Source: an uncultured Rhodospirillales bacterium
GTDB taxonomy: Bacteria > Pseudomonadota > Alphaproteobacteria > Azospirillales > Azospirillaceae
DNA: 47,671 nt
NCBI GenBank assembly: GCA_903856295.1
Contig: CAIOBP010000155.1
Coordinates: forward strand, 1-47,671
Direction: 5' to 3'
Below, piece after piece: positions 1 to 8,657 of the stretch. Under the pieces are notes generated by a model, which was not told the origin of the DNA, did not search any database, and worked only from the letters and a program-made list of their open reading frames with translations. Positions within the stretch are counted from its first letter, which is position 1. The number at the start of each line of letters is the position of its first letter. Both the position numbers and the translations under genes were made by a program.

Positions 1-64
1 GCCCCTGGCCTTCGGCGACCAGGGCTTCGCCCTGGACCCACTGGGGCCGCAGGCCCCAGACCCC
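1..64. repeat. Dispersed GC-rich double-hairpin repeat, copy downstream of mutY
   Basis: Two hairpins lie side by side: CCAGGG/CCCTGG at 19-24 and 30-35, and TGGGGCC/GGCCCCA at 42-48 and 52-58. The element begins two bases beyond the mutY stop codon, so it may act as its terminator although no T-run follows. Its sequence closely matches the repeat at 12393-12464 read on the other strand. Confidence 0.6.
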
Positions 65-65
65 T

Positions 66-1106
66 TTACTTGATCGCGTGGTGGATCAGCTTGCGCATCA
101 CGGTCGGCAGGGCGTGGTCGCCAAGACGGGATAGCGGCACCCAGAAGCCGTCGGTGACCGGGGTGGCCGCGCAGTTGCCGGCGACCAGCGTCATCTCAAG
201 GTGAAAATGGGTGAAGGTGTGGCGGACCAACCCCGGCAACGGCCGCCAGGACACCGCAACGGGTGCCTGGGCGGCCACCGTCGCGGCATCGGGCGGACCG
301 TTCTCGGTCCAATCGGTGGAGGGCAGCTCGACCATACCGCCGAGCAGGCCGCGTTCGGGCCGGCGGCGCAACCACACCGCGCCCTCGGGATTGGTCAGCC
401 AATAGCCGACCCCACGGCGCACCGGCTTGTTCGGCTTGGCCACCCGGCGCGGCAGGGTTTCGGCGATCCCCGCCGCCGCTGCCATGCACCCGGCCTGGAG
501 CGGACAGAGCAGGCAGCGCGGCCGGCGAGGCGAGCAGAGAGTGGCGCCAAGGTCCATCATCGCCTGGGCGTAATCCCCCGGACGATGCGCGGGCGTCAAG
601 GTCGCGGCCAAACGGCGCAACTCGGACTTGACGCCGGGCAGCGGCTCGGTAACGGCGAACAGGCGCGCGATCACTCGCTCGACATTGCCGTCGACCACCG
701 TCGCCGGCCGGTCGAAAGCGATCGCCGCAACGGCTGCCGCCGTGTAGGCCCCGACGCCCGGCAAGGCGCGCAACCCCTCTTCGGTATCCGGAAAACGTCC
801 CCCCGGCCGCTCGGCGACCTGCCGGGCGCAGGCGTGGAGATTGCGGGCGCGGGCGTAGTAGCCGAGCCCGGCCCAGGCCCTCAGCACCTCGTCGAGCGGC
901 GCCGCCCCGAGATCGGCAACCGTCGGCCACGACGCGAGAAAGGCGTGGAAATAGGGAACCACCGCCGCCACGGTCGTCTGCTGGAGCATGATTTCCGATA
1001 GCCAGACCCGGTAAGGCTCGGCCCGTTCGCCCGGAGGCGCACGCCAGGGCAGATCGCGCCGCTCCCGATCGTACCAGCCAAGCAGAGCTTCAACGCGGGC
1101 GTTCAT
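66..1106 (-). CDS. mutY: A/G-specific adenine DNA glycosylase MutY
   Basis: Base-excision repair enzyme that removes adenine mispaired with 8-oxoguanine. The 346 aa length is normal. Visible family marks are the catalytic glutamate E38 in SEIMLQQT, the helix-hairpin-helix LPGVGAYTA at 115-123, the catalytic aspartate D139 in VVDGNV, and a C-x6-C-x2-C-x5-C iron-sulfur loop near residues 190-207. The C-terminal third is the NUDIX-like 8-oxoG recognition domain, with HTFTHFHL. The ATG is preceded by a GAGG about ten bases upstream. It is transcribed divergently from the next gene across about 110 bp. Confidence 0.97.
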   Translation of the reverse strand: MNARVEALLGWYDRERRDLPWRAPPGERAEPYRVWLSEIMLQQTTVAAVVPYFHAFLASWPTVADLGAAPLDEVLRAWAGLGYYARARNLHACARQVAERPGGRFPDTEEGLRALPGVGAYTAAAVAAIAFDRPATVVDGNVERVIARLFAVTEPLPGVKSELRRLAATLTPAHRPGDYAQAMMDLGATLCSPRRPRCLLCPLQAGCMAAAAGIAETLPRRVAKPNKPVRRGVGYWLTNPEGAVWLRRRPERGLLGGMVELPSTDWTENGPPDAATVAAQAPVAVSWRPLPGLVRHTFTHFHLEMTLVAGNCAATPVTDGFWVPLSRLGDHALPTVMRKLIHHAIK

Positions 1107-1218
1107 GGTCCGTTATCCTCAAAAAATGCGTGAAAATCGGTCATGGCACCGCTCATCCGCTCGACTTCCGATTCCGGAAGTGGCAGTTTGTGCGCCGCAG
1201 CACGCTTTGGAGGCTTTT

Positions 1219-1692
1219 ATGAACGTCGAGTGGGTCGGGGGAGACATCGCCGGGGGCAAGGGTGCTTTCGGAGTCCTGGATACGGGATTCACGGTGGCGA
1301 TCTTCCGCCAGCGTGATGGGTCCGTGTGGTTCTCGGCCGCGCTGCCGCAATGCTCGCTCAAGCTCGACTGCCGCCGCATGCCGATTCTCTGGATCGACGA
1401 TACCATTGTCTGCGACGCTGCGGAAACCGCGGAACTCACCCTTCACGCCGAACGTGACCCCGCCCTCGACCCCAGGAACTTCATTCCGTACCATATGGTC
1501 GGCGATACCGTGGTCGGCTTCCGGCTATGGCACGGCATCGAGAGCAAGGGGCTCGGCTGCATGAAAAACTTCCTCGAGGGCGGCAAGCTGGCACTGCGCT
1601 ATTTCGTGATTCCCCACGACTCGATCGACATCACGATCAATCTGGCCGGCCTCGCGCCGCTGCTGCGCGCGGCTCTCGGCATCGGCACCTAA
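1219..1692 (+). CDS. Conserved hypothetical protein, 157 aa
   Basis: I do not recognise a named family. The frame is open further upstream, but the ATG at 1219 has a strong Shine-Dalgarno (TTTGGAGG, spacing about 5) and gives a product starting MNVEWVGGDI. The protein has no signal peptide or clear membrane segment. Alternating hydrophobic and charged stretches suggest a small beta-rich cytosolic domain (inference). It ends seven bases before the DUF721 gene on the same strand, so the two are probably cotranscribed. Confidence 0.7.
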   Translation: MNVEWVGGDIAGGKGAFGVLDTGFTVAIFRQRDGSVWFSAALPQCSLKLDCRRMPILWIDDTIVCDAAETAELTLHAERDPALDPRNFIPYHMVGDTVVGFRLWHGIESKGLGCMKNFLEGGKLALRYFVIPHDSIDITINLAGLAPLLRAALGIGT

Positions 1693-1699
1693 GGCCGCG

Positions 1700-2167
1700 A
1701 TGACGGCGCCGCGCACCCTCGCCGGCATTCTGCCCGCCCTGACCGGCAAGGCGCTGGGCCGGCGCGGTCTGGCCTTCGGGGGCTTGATCGCCGAGTGGCC
1801 GAGCATCGTCGGCGCGCGCATGGCCGATCGCACCTCGCCGTTCCGCATCGTCTTTCCCCATGGGCAGCGGGAAAACGCGGTGCTGCATCTCAGGGTGGCC
1901 TCGGCGGTCGCCCTCGACATCCAGCACCTGGAGCCGCAGATCGTCGAGCGGATCAATACCTTCTTCGGCTACAAGGCGGTGGCCAAGCTCAAGCTGATCC
2001 ACGCCACCATGACCCGCGCCGTCCGCCCCGCGCCGCGTCCGCGCCCGCTCGGAACCGCCGAGGCCGAGGCGATCGCCACGGCGGCGGCCACCATTCCCGA
2101 CGATGGCCTGAGCGAAGCCCTGGCCCGCTTCGGCCGGGCGCTGGCGACCGCGAAACCGAAAAACTGA
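1700..2167 (+). CDS. DUF721 / DciA-like protein
   Basis: A 155 aa protein with the DUF721 (DciA-like) pattern: an N-terminal segment with [18 protein letters not shown], a central [24 protein letters not shown], and [12 protein letters not shown]. DciA proteins load the replicative helicase in bacteria that lack DnaC, and the DUF721 gene often lies near mutY in alphaproteobacteria. The tail after residue 105 is low in complexity and rich in Ala/Pro/Arg. The identification rests on the motif pattern and neighbourhood, so the helicase-loading role is inferred from the family. Confidence 0.8.
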   Translation: MTAPRTLAGILPALTGKALGRRGLAFGGLIAEWPSIVGARMADRTSPFRIVFPHGQRENAVLHLRVASAVALDIQHLEPQIVERINTFFGYKAVAKLKLIHATMTRAVRPAPRPRPLGTAEAEAIATAAATIPDDGLSEALARFGRALATAKPKN

Positions 2168-2255
2168 CCGGCTCCCTCCGCCGCGAAGCGCTGGAAAATC
2201 GGCATCGCCACCTGTAGGTTGGAGCGACACACCGCCCTGCCACAGGGGGCCCGGC

Positions 2256-2864
2256 ATGCTTCTGCTCATCGATAACTACGACAGCTTCACCTACAATCTT
2301 TACCACTTCTTCGGCGACCTCGAGGCCGAGCTGGTGGTCCGGCGCAACGACGCCCTGACGGTGGGGGAAGCCCTGGCCCTCAAGCCCGATGGCATCGTGC
2401 TGTCGCCGGGACCGTGCGATCCCGACAAGGCCGGCATCTGCCTGCCGCTGATTCACGCCGCCGCCGAACGGCGCCTGCCACTGCTTGGGGTCTGCCTTGG
2501 CCATCAGGCGATCGGGCAGGCCTTCGGCGGCCGGGTGGTGCGGGCGCCGGTGCCAATGCATGGCAAAGTCGGAATCATGACCCATCAGGGCAAGGGTGTG
2601 CTCGCCGGCCTGCCTTCGCCGTTCAAGGCCACCCGCTACCACTCCCTGATCGTCGAGCGCGAGAGCTTCCCCGCCTGCCTGGAAAGCACCGCCGAGACCG
2701 TCGACCCGCAGACCGGCATTCCGCTGGTGATGGCGCTGGCCCACCGGACCCTGCCGATCCACGGTGTCCAGTTCCACCCCGAGAGCATCGCCTCGGAGCA
2801 CGGCCACCAGATCCTCGCCAACTTCCTCGCCCTCACCCGCCCGCCCCTGGAGCAAGCCGCGTGA
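2256..2864 (+). CDS. trpG: Anthranilate synthase component II (glutamine amidotransferase)
   Basis: Supplies ammonia from glutamine to the TrpE subunit in the first step of tryptophan synthesis; in some bacteria it also serves para-aminobenzoate synthesis. At 202 aa it has the class I amidotransferase marks: [15 protein letters not shown] at the N-terminus, nucleophile C80 in [15 protein letters not shown], and the His-Glu pair in VQFHPES. AGGGGG lies about seven bases before the ATG. It heads trpG-trpD-trpC-moaC-moeA. No trpE is present in the window. Its stop overlaps the GTG of a small nucleotidyltransferase remnant. Confidence 0.97.
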   Translation: MLLLIDNYDSFTYNLYHFFGDLEAELVVRRNDALTVGEALALKPDGIVLSPGPCDPDKAGICLPLIHAAAERRLPLLGVCLGHQAIGQAFGGRVVRAPVPMHGKVGIMTHQGKGVLAGLPSPFKATRYHSLIVERESFPACLESTAETVDPQTGIPLVMALAHRTLPIHGVQFHPESIASEHGHQILANFLALTRPPLEQAA

Positions 2865-3022
2865 CCGACGTCGAGGCCGTTATCGATCCGTTGCGCGCCC
2901 TCAATCCGGTGATCGGGGAGAAATGGGACGCGGAAATCGTCGGCCTGTTCGGCTCGGTGGCGCGGGGCGAGCCCGCGCATGACGAAGCTGATCTTTTCGT
3001 CACCAACTTTCCGCACTCCTGA
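2861..3022 (+). pseudogene. Minimal nucleotidyltransferase (MNT-like) N-terminal remnant
   Basis: A 53-codon reading frame starting with GTG overlaps the trpG stop by four bases (GTGA). It contains [19 protein letters not shown], matching the GSxxRG...DxD signature of minimal nucleotidyltransferases such as MntA-type antitoxins and KNTase domains. The usual DSDxDL is reduced to DEADL, which looks like loss of one aspartate, and the frame stops shortly after, where the family continues for another 40-60 residues. I read it as a decayed fragment lodged between trpG and trpD; a short expressed peptide cannot be excluded. Confidence 0.55.
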
Positions 3023-3044
3023 ACGCACTCGAAGGCAAACCGGC

Positions 3045-4094
3045 ATGACCCAGCCCCCCGCACCCCACGGCGATCTCGCCGATATGAAAGCGATCCTGGC
3101 CAAGGTGGCCGGCGGCGGCCGTCTTGGCGAGGAGGAGGCCGGACGGGCCTTCGACATCATCATGTCGGGCAACGCCACACCCGCGCAAATGGGCGGCTTC
3201 TTGATGGCGCTCAGGGTGCGCGGCGAGACGGTGGAGGAGATTACCGGCGCGGCGCGGGTGATGCGCTCCAAGGCGGTGAGCATCGAGTCGCCGCCCGGCG
3301 CCATCGACACCGTCGGGACCGGCGGCGACAATTCCGGCACCTACAACATTTCCACCGCCACCGCCCTGGTGGTGTCGGCCTGCGGTGTGCCGGTGGCCAA
3401 GCATGGCAACCGCGCCATGTCCTCGAAGTCCGGCGCCGCCGACGTGCTGGCCGAACTCGGCGTCAATCTCGACGCCGACATGGCGCTGGTGCGCAAGGCG
3501 CTGTGGGAGGCCGGCATCTGCTTCCTGATGGCGCCGCGCCATCACACCGCCATGCGCAATGTCGGGCCGACCCGAGTCGAACTCGGCACCCGCACCATCT
3601 TCAACCTGCTGGGGCCACTGTCCAATCCGGCGGGGGCGAAAAAGCAGCTGATCGGCGTTTTCGCCCGCGACTGGGTGGAGCCGATCGCCCACGTGCTGAA
3701 GCGGCTGGGCTCCGAGTCGGCCTGGGTGGTCCATGGCTCCGACGGGTTGGACGAGATCACCACCACCGGCATCACCCATGTCGCGGCGCTGAAGGACGGC
3801 ACGGTCTCGTGCTTCGACATCACTCCCGGCGACGCCGGACTGCCCCTTGCGCAACCGGCCGATCTCAAGGGCGGCGACGCCGCGGTCAACGGCAAGGCGT
3901 TGCGGGCGCTGCTGGATGGCGCCGAGGGGCCGTACCGCGATATCGTGCTGTTCAACAGCGCGGCGGCGCTGGTGGTCGCGGGAATCGCCGCGGACCTGAA
4001 AGTAGGAGTTGCACGGGCGCGCCAAGCCATCGACACTGGCGCTGCGAAATCCGTGCTGCAAAAGCTGGTTGCGGTTACCAACGGGCGGGGATGA
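3045..4094 (+). CDS. trpD: Anthranilate phosphoribosyltransferase
   Basis: Transfers phosphoribose from PRPP to anthranilate, the second step of tryptophan synthesis. The 349 aa protein has the family signatures [14 protein letters not shown] (PRPP loop), [21 protein letters not shown], and the magnesium-binding region around [12 protein letters not shown]. The frame is open upstream to 2979, but the ATG at 3045 ([10 protein letters not shown]) fits the family's usual N-terminus. Three bases separate its stop from trpC. Confidence 0.97.
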   Translation: MTQPPAPHGDLADMKAILAKVAGGGRLGEEEAGRAFDIIMSGNATPAQMGGFLMALRVRGETVEEITGAARVMRSKAVSIESPPGAIDTVGTGGDNSGTYNISTATALVVSACGVPVAKHGNRAMSSKSGAADVLAELGVNLDADMALVRKALWEAGICFLMAPRHHTAMRNVGPTRVELGTRTIFNLLGPLSNPAGAKKQLIGVFARDWVEPIAHVLKRLGSESAWVVHGSDGLDEITTTGITHVAALKDGTVSCFDITPGDAGLPLAQPADLKGGDAAVNGKALRALLDGAEGPYRDIVLFNSAAALVVAGIAADLKVGVARARQAIDTGAAKSVLQKLVAVTNGRG

Positions 4095-4097
4095 ACG

Positions 4098-4928
4098 ATG
4101 ACCGGAACGGTTCCTGACGTCCTGGCGAAAATCATTGCTGACAAACGCGTTCATGTCACCGAGCGCAAAGCGGCGCTGCCATTCTCCGAGGTCGAGCGGT
4201 TGGCTCACGCCGCCGGTCCGGTCCGGCGCTTCGCCGCCGCGCTCAAGCAGCATGTCACCACCGAAGGCTATGGCCTGATCGCCGAGATCAAGCGCGCCAG
4301 CCCCTCCAAGGGCCTGATCCGCGCCGATTTCGAGCCCCCGGTGCTGGCGCGGGCCTATCAGACCGGCGGTGCCGCCTGCCTCTCGGTGCTGACCGACAAG
4401 CCCCATTTCCAAGGCGACGACGCCTTCGTCAACGCCGCGCGCAACGCCTGCGGACTGCCGGTGCTGCGCAAGGATTTCATGATCGACCCCTATCAGATCG
4501 CCGAAGCGCGGATGCTTGGGGCCGATTGCGTGCTGCTGATCATGGCCGCCCTCAGCGACCCGCTGGCCGATGAACTGGCCACCGCCGCCCACGAGATGGG
4601 CATGTCGGTGCTGATCGAGGTGCACAACCGCCACGAACTCGACCGGGCACTGAAAATCCCCTCGGAGCTGATCGGGATAAATAACCGTAATCTCAGAACG
4701 ATGCACGTCGATCTTGAGACATCGATCAAGCTGGCCCCCCACCTGCCCCACGACCGGGTCGCGGTGGCGGAAAGCGGCATCTCGGTGTCCGCCGACTTGG
4801 CGCGGCTGGCGGCGGTGGGCATCCGCTGCTTCCTGGTCGGCGAGTCGCTGATGCGCCATGCCGACGTCGCCGCCGCCACCCGCAAGCTGCTGGCCCAGCA
4901 CGCCCACCCGGTCGGACCGGAGCATTAG
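4098..4928 (+). CDS. trpC: Indole-3-glycerol phosphate synthase
   Basis: Closes the indole ring from carboxyphenylamino-deoxyribulose phosphate. A TIM-barrel enzyme of 276 aa, the normal size for the stand-alone form. Active-site strands are visible: [13 protein letters not shown] (catalytic Lys, phosphate binding), VLRKDFMID (Lys), LIGINNRNL and VAVAESGI. The ATG follows the trpD stop by three bases, indicating one transcript, and moaC starts five bases after its stop. Confidence 0.97.
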   Translation: MTGTVPDVLAKIIADKRVHVTERKAALPFSEVERLAHAAGPVRRFAAALKQHVTTEGYGLIAEIKRASPSKGLIRADFEPPVLARAYQTGGAACLSVLTDKPHFQGDDAFVNAARNACGLPVLRKDFMIDPYQIAEARMLGADCVLLIMAALSDPLADELATAAHEMGMSVLIEVHNRHELDRALKIPSELIGINNRNLRTMHVDLETSIKLAPHLPHDRVAVAESGISVSADLARLAAVGIRCFLVGESLMRHADVAAATRKLLAQHAHPVGPEH

Positions 4929-4932
4929 GCCG

Positions 4933-5415
4933 GTGCCGCCCCTCACCCATTTCGACGCCGAGGGCCGGGCGGCGATGGTCGACGTCACCGCCAAGGACAT
5001 CACCGAGCGCACCGCCACCGCCACCGGTTCGGTGCTGATGCGCCCCGAAACCCTGGAACTGGTGCGGACCGGAACCGCGGCCAAGGGCGATGTGCTCGGA
5101 GTCGCCCGCCTCGCCGGCATCATGGCGGCCAAGCGCACCGCCGATCTGATTCCGCTCTGCCATCCGCTCGGGCTGACTTCGGTGGCGGTCGACCTGACCT
5201 GCGACGCCGCACGCAACGCCGTCGACATCGTCGCCACCTGCAAGCTCGCCGGCCGCACCGGGGTCGAAATGGAAGCGCTGACCGCGGTGTCGGTGGCGGC
5301 GCTCACGGTTTACGACATGTGCAAAGCGGTGGACCGGCAGATGGTGCTGACCGACATCCGCCTTGTGCACAAGGCCGGCGGCAAGTCCGGCATTTTCGGA
5401 GCCCCGCAGACATGA
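4933..5415 (+). CDS. moaC: Cyclic pyranopterin monophosphate synthase MoaC
   Basis: Converts 3',8-cyclo-7,8-dihydro-GTP to cyclic pyranopterin monophosphate in molybdenum cofactor synthesis. A GTG start is chosen because it gives a 160 aa product beginning [15 protein letters not shown], the family's usual start; the same frame runs back into trpC without a sensible start. Conserved blocks are [16 protein letters not shown] and [20 protein letters not shown], which hold the active-site His/Cys and Glu/Asp residues. It overlaps moeA by four bases (ATGA). Confidence 0.95.
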   Translation: MPPLTHFDAEGRAAMVDVTAKDITERTATATGSVLMRPETLELVRTGTAAKGDVLGVARLAGIMAAKRTADLIPLCHPLGLTSVAVDLTCDAARNAVDIVATCKLAGRTGVEMEALTAVSVAALTVYDMCKAVDRQMVLTDIRLVHKAGGKSGIFGAPQT

Positions 5416-6635
5416 TTTCGGTCCAGGACGCCCTCGCCCGCATCGTTTCCAGCTTCACGCCGCTGCCGGCCGAAACCGTCGGCCTCGGCGAGTGCCTGGG
5501 CCGGGTGCTGGCCGAACCGGTGGTGGCGCGCACCACCGCGCCGCCGGCCAATGTCTCGGCGATGGATGGTTACGCCGTGCGCGCCGACGATTTCGTGCGC
5601 CGGCCACCGGTTCGGCTGTACATCATCGGCGAGGTCGCGGCCGGAAAAACCCTGAAGGGCGCGGTGCATCCCGGCGAGGCGGTGCGCATTTTCACCGGCG
5701 CGCCGATGCCCTCGGGCACCAACGCCGTGGTGGCCCAGGAGGCGGTCCGAACCGACGATGACGGCCATATCATCGTCAGCGAGCCGGTGCCGGCCAGCCG
5801 CAACGTCCGCCCCGCCGGCATCGATTTCAAGACCGGCGACATCTGCCTGCCCGCCGGCAAGACCGTGACCGTGCGCGACGTCGGGCTGATGGCAGCGATG
5901 AATGTGCCCTGGGTGCGGGTGCGGCGGCGGCCACGGGTGGCGATTCTGGCCACCGGCAACGAGGTGGTGCTGCCCGGCGAGCATCTCGGCCCGAACCAGA
6001 TCACCAGTTCCAACACGCTGTCGCTGATGGCGCTGGTCACCGCCTGCGGTGGCGTGCCGCTCAATCTCGGCGTCGCCCAGGATACCGCCGAGTCGCTGAT
6101 CGCCGGCGCCGCCGCCGCCGAGGGCGCCGATCTGCTGGTGACCAGCGGCGGCGCTTCGGTCGGCGACTACGACATCGTCCACAAGGTGCTGAGCAATCGC
6201 GGCCATGCGGTGCATAGCTGGAAGGTGGCGATGCGGCCGGGCAGGCCGCTGCTGTTCGGAAAAACCGGCAATGTGCCGCTGCTCGGCCTGCCCGGCAATC
6301 CGGTCTCGAGCATGATTTCGGCGCTGGTGTTTCTGCGCGCGGCGCTGCGGGCGCTGCTCGGCCAATCCACCGCCGCCGAGGTGCTGCCACCGACCGCCAA
6401 GCTTGGTCATGCCCTGCCGGCCGGGGATTCCCGCCAGCTTTATCTGCGCGCCACCCTCGGTCACGACGCCGCCGGCGATCTCACGGCGACGCCGTTCGTG
6501 CAGCAGGACAGCGCCATGCTGACCACCCTGGCCGCCTCGGACTGCCTGATCGTCCGCCCGCCCAACGCCGCCGCCGCCGCCCCCGGCGACCGGGTCGAAA
6601 TCCTGCTGCTGGAAGGCGGCATTTATAACTTGTAA
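5412..6635 (+). CDS. moeA: Molybdopterin molybdenumtransferase MoeA
   Basis: Inserts molybdate into adenylylated molybdopterin, completing the basic molybdenum cofactor. The 407 aa length and domain order are standard. Marks include [15 protein letters not shown] (substrate contact), [39 protein letters not shown] and [11 protein letters not shown]. The start ATG overlaps the moaC stop, and an in-frame upstream extension is ignored. It is the last gene of the trp/moco transcript and converges on the glycosyltransferase, with a double-hairpin repeat between them. Confidence 0.96.
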   Translation: MISVQDALARIVSSFTPLPAETVGLGECLGRVLAEPVVARTTAPPANVSAMDGYAVRADDFVRRPPVRLYIIGEVAAGKTLKGAVHPGEAVRIFTGAPMPSGTNAVVAQEAVRTDDDGHIIVSEPVPASRNVRPAGIDFKTGDICLPAGKTVTVRDVGLMAAMNVPWVRVRRRPRVAILATGNEVVLPGEHLGPNQITSSNTLSLMALVTACGGVPLNLGVAQDTAESLIAGAAAAEGADLLVTSGGASVGDYDIVHKVLSNRGHAVHSWKVAMRPGRPLLFGKTGNVPLLGLPGNPVSSMISALVFLRAALRALLGQSTAAEVLPPTAKLGHALPAGDSRQLYLRATLGHDAAGDLTATPFVQQDSAMLTTLAASDCLIVRPPNAAAAAPGDRVEILLLEGGIYNL

Positions 6636-6649
6636 CCCCGTCCCGGTTT

Positions 6650-6696
6650 CCAAAGGCCCCCGGCCTTTGGTGGGGTCAAGGGGCAAAGCCCCTTGA
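6650..6696. terminator. Double-hairpin repeat between convergent genes (probable bidirectional terminator)
   Basis: Two perfect stems: CCAAAGGC/GCCTTTGG (6650-6657, 6663-6670) and TCAAGGGGC/GCCCCTTGA with an AAA loop (6676-6684, 6688-6696). It fills the gap between the convergent ends of moeA and the glycosyltransferase. There is no long T-run, so terminator function is inferred from position and structure. It has the same two-stem layout as 24863-24910. Confidence 0.55.
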
Positions 6697-6702
6697 TATC
6701 GC

Positions 6703-7872
6703 TCATGAAAAGATCGTCCCCAGCGCATGGCGCGCGCCGGGCCAAGCCTGATTCATCGTCTCGGCGATTATCTGTGCCCGCTGCACCCAGGTATGGTTGG
6801 CGCGATAGACCGGCCACGCCGCCCGCGCGATCTCGCCGGTCCGCCCCGAGCGGATGACGCTGCAAATTTTTTCCAGATCGAGATCGCATCCCTGGTAATA
6901 CAGAATACTCTGATCATCCGTGAAATATTCACGCAGGTAAGGCGTCGAATTGGTCAACACCGCGCAGCCGCTGGCCATGCCGTACCAGATGCGCTCGTGG
7001 GAACCATCGGTGAATTTATGGGAAATATTCAAACAGATTTTTGACTTGGCGTAGATAGTGCGGACATCGGTGAACTCCGCCGGCTTGACGATTTCAAAGC
7101 CTTCGGGAAGCTGGCGCGCCAGCCGGTCGCAAACACTGCCGACCACACAGACCCTGAGCCCGCGCAGCCTGTTGAGCACCCTTTCCCGCATCACCGATTG
7201 GCTGTAGCCGCTGACGAAGCCGAGCAACATGGCGTAGCCGTCGGCACCGAGGGCACCGGCGCCGAAGCCCTTGTCCGCAAGCGCCTGTTCGAGGGCGCGG
7301 GAAGACTCGGTGCCGCCATCGAGGCTCCGGGCGACCGCCGCCGCCGCGATGGCCCCGACCTCGGGCGAACCGCCGATCAGAGCGTCCGGCGGCCGGTCGG
7401 TTTCGGCGCCGATATTGCCAGAAAAAACCACATCGACCGGACGCTCGCCACCGCCGGGCTCGGCGGCGTTCAACGGCCCGCCATGGGGCACGAAAACCCG
7501 CCGCGCCGGACTGAACGAAACGCCGCCGAGATGGCTGCGGTCGATCACTCCCAGCAAATTGCGTCCATCGAAGGCCGCGACATGGGCGTGGCTGGCGGGG
7601 TGATCGACCATCAGGGAAAACCGGGGCAGCGGCCCGGTGCCGGGACGGGTCAGAATCTGGGTCTTGGCATTGATATCGAACAGAAAGAAGCTCTTGCCCC
7701 GGGCGTACAACTCCCGCCCGACCGTGCCCAGCAGGTGGTGAGTCTTGTCCTTCTGCCGCAAATGCACGGCCTCAAGACCGATCTCCGAAAAGCCTTTCTG
7801 GAGATCGACCAGGAAGGTGTCCGCCCAGTCGGCCGGGTTCTCGCCCCCGGATATCACGACGCTGTCGAACAT
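6703..7872 (-). CDS. CgeB-like glycosyltransferase (GT4-type C-terminal domain)
   Basis: A 389 aa protein. The C-terminal part (about 260-370) matches the group 1 glycosyltransferase C-terminal domain found in CgeB/DUF3880 proteins: IYAKSKICLNIS, then DGSHERIWYGMASGCAVLTN and YLREYFTDD. The glutamate of HERIWYGMASG corresponds to the nucleotide-sugar contact of the fold. Acceptor and sugar are unknown. It begins 20 bases after the cobM stop on the same strand with AAGGA upstream, so it appears to be the last gene of the cobalamin operon, an unexpected place. It could instead be transcribed independently. Confidence 0.8.
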   Translation of the reverse strand: MFDSVVISGGENPADWADTFLVDLQKGFSEIGLEAVHLRQKDKTHHLLGTVGRELYARGKSFFLFDINAKTQILTRPGTGPLPRFSLMVDHPASHAHVAAFDGRNLLGVIDRSHLGGVSFSPARRVFVPHGGPLNAAEPGGGERPVDVVFSGNIGAETDRPPDALIGGSPEVGAIAAAAVARSLDGGTESSRALEQALADKGFGAGALGADGYAMLLGFVSGYSQSVMRERVLNRLRGLRVCVVGSVCDRLARQLPEGFEIVKPAEFTDVRTIYAKSKICLNISHKFTDGSHERIWYGMASGCAVLTNSTPYLREYFTDDQSILYYQGCDLDLEKICSVIRSGRTGEIARAAWPVYRANHTWVQRAQIIAETMNQAWPGARHALGTIFS

Positions 7873-7892
7873 CGCCCCGCATCCTTCTTCCG

Positions 7893-8657
7893 TCAGCCGG
7901 CCGCCGCCTTGCGGGTGCCGTGGCTGAAGGCCGGATCATAGAGCAGGCTGTCGGGAAAACTCGCGGCATCGAGCACCCGGCCGACCATGATCAGCGCCGT
8001 GCGGTTGATCCCCTCCGCGCGGACCTTGGACGCGATATTGCCGAGGGTGCCGCGAATGATCCGCTGGTCAGGCCATGTCGCGCGGAAGACCACCGCCACC
8101 GGGCAATCGGCCCCGCGCACCGGCAGCAAATCCTCGACCACCGTCTCGATGTTGTCGATCGAGAGGTGAATGGCCAGGGTCGCGCCCGAGGCGCCCAGGC
8201 TGGGCAGATCCTCGCCGGGTGGCATCGCCGAAGTGCGCTTGGTGGTGCGGGTGAGGATGATGGTCTGGCTGATCCCGGGCAGGGTCAGCTCGTGACGCAG
8301 CGCCGCCGCCGCCCCGCAATAGGCCGGCACGCCGGGGGTGACGTCGTAGGGAATGCCGAGGGCGTCGAGCCGGCGCATCTGCTCGGCGATGGCGCCATAG
8401 AGCGACGGGTCGCCGGTATGAACCCGGGCGACATCCTGCCCGGCCTCATGGGCGGCCTGCATCTCGGCGATCATCTGGTCGAGGGTCATGCCAGCGGTGT
8501 CGAGTACCCGCGCGCCCGCCGGGGCACAGGCCACCACCTCGCGCGGCACCAGCGAGCCGGCATACAAACACACCGGACAGGCGGAAATCAGCCGCTGGCC
8601 GCGCACGGTGATCAGGTCGGGCGCCCCCGGCCCGGCACCGATGAAATGAACGGTCAC
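7893..8657 (-). CDS. cobM: Precorrin-4 C11-methyltransferase (CobM/CbiF)
   Basis: SAM-dependent methylation of precorrin-4 (or cobalt-precorrin-4) at C11. A 254 aa tetrapyrrole methylase with VHFIGAGPGAPDLITVRG at the N-terminus, then VCLYAGSLVP, ARVHTGDPSLYGAIAEQ and DVTPGVPAYCGAAA. The GTG start overlaps the stop of the cbiG-cobJ fusion (GTGA), so I use it rather than the 24-residue upstream extension. All upstream neighbours are corrin-ring enzymes. Confidence 0.95.
   Translation of the reverse strand: MTVHFIGAGPGAPDLITVRGQRLISACPVCLYAGSLVPREVVACAPAGARVLDTAGMTLDQMIAEMQAAHEAGQDVARVHTGDPSLYGAIAEQMRRLDALGIPYDVTPGVPAYCGAAAALRHELTLPGISQTIILTRTTKRTSAMPPGEDLPSLGASGATLAIHLSIDNIETVVEDLLPVRGADCPVAVVFRATWPDQRIIRGTLGNIASKVRAEGINRTALIMVGRVLDAASFPDSLLYDPAFSHGTRKAAAG

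Noticed and set aside
3000-5306. 768-codon open frame on the minus strand through trpD and trpC
   Set aside because: A long antisense frame caused by high GC content and codon bias; it covers well-supported plus-strand genes and has no motif.
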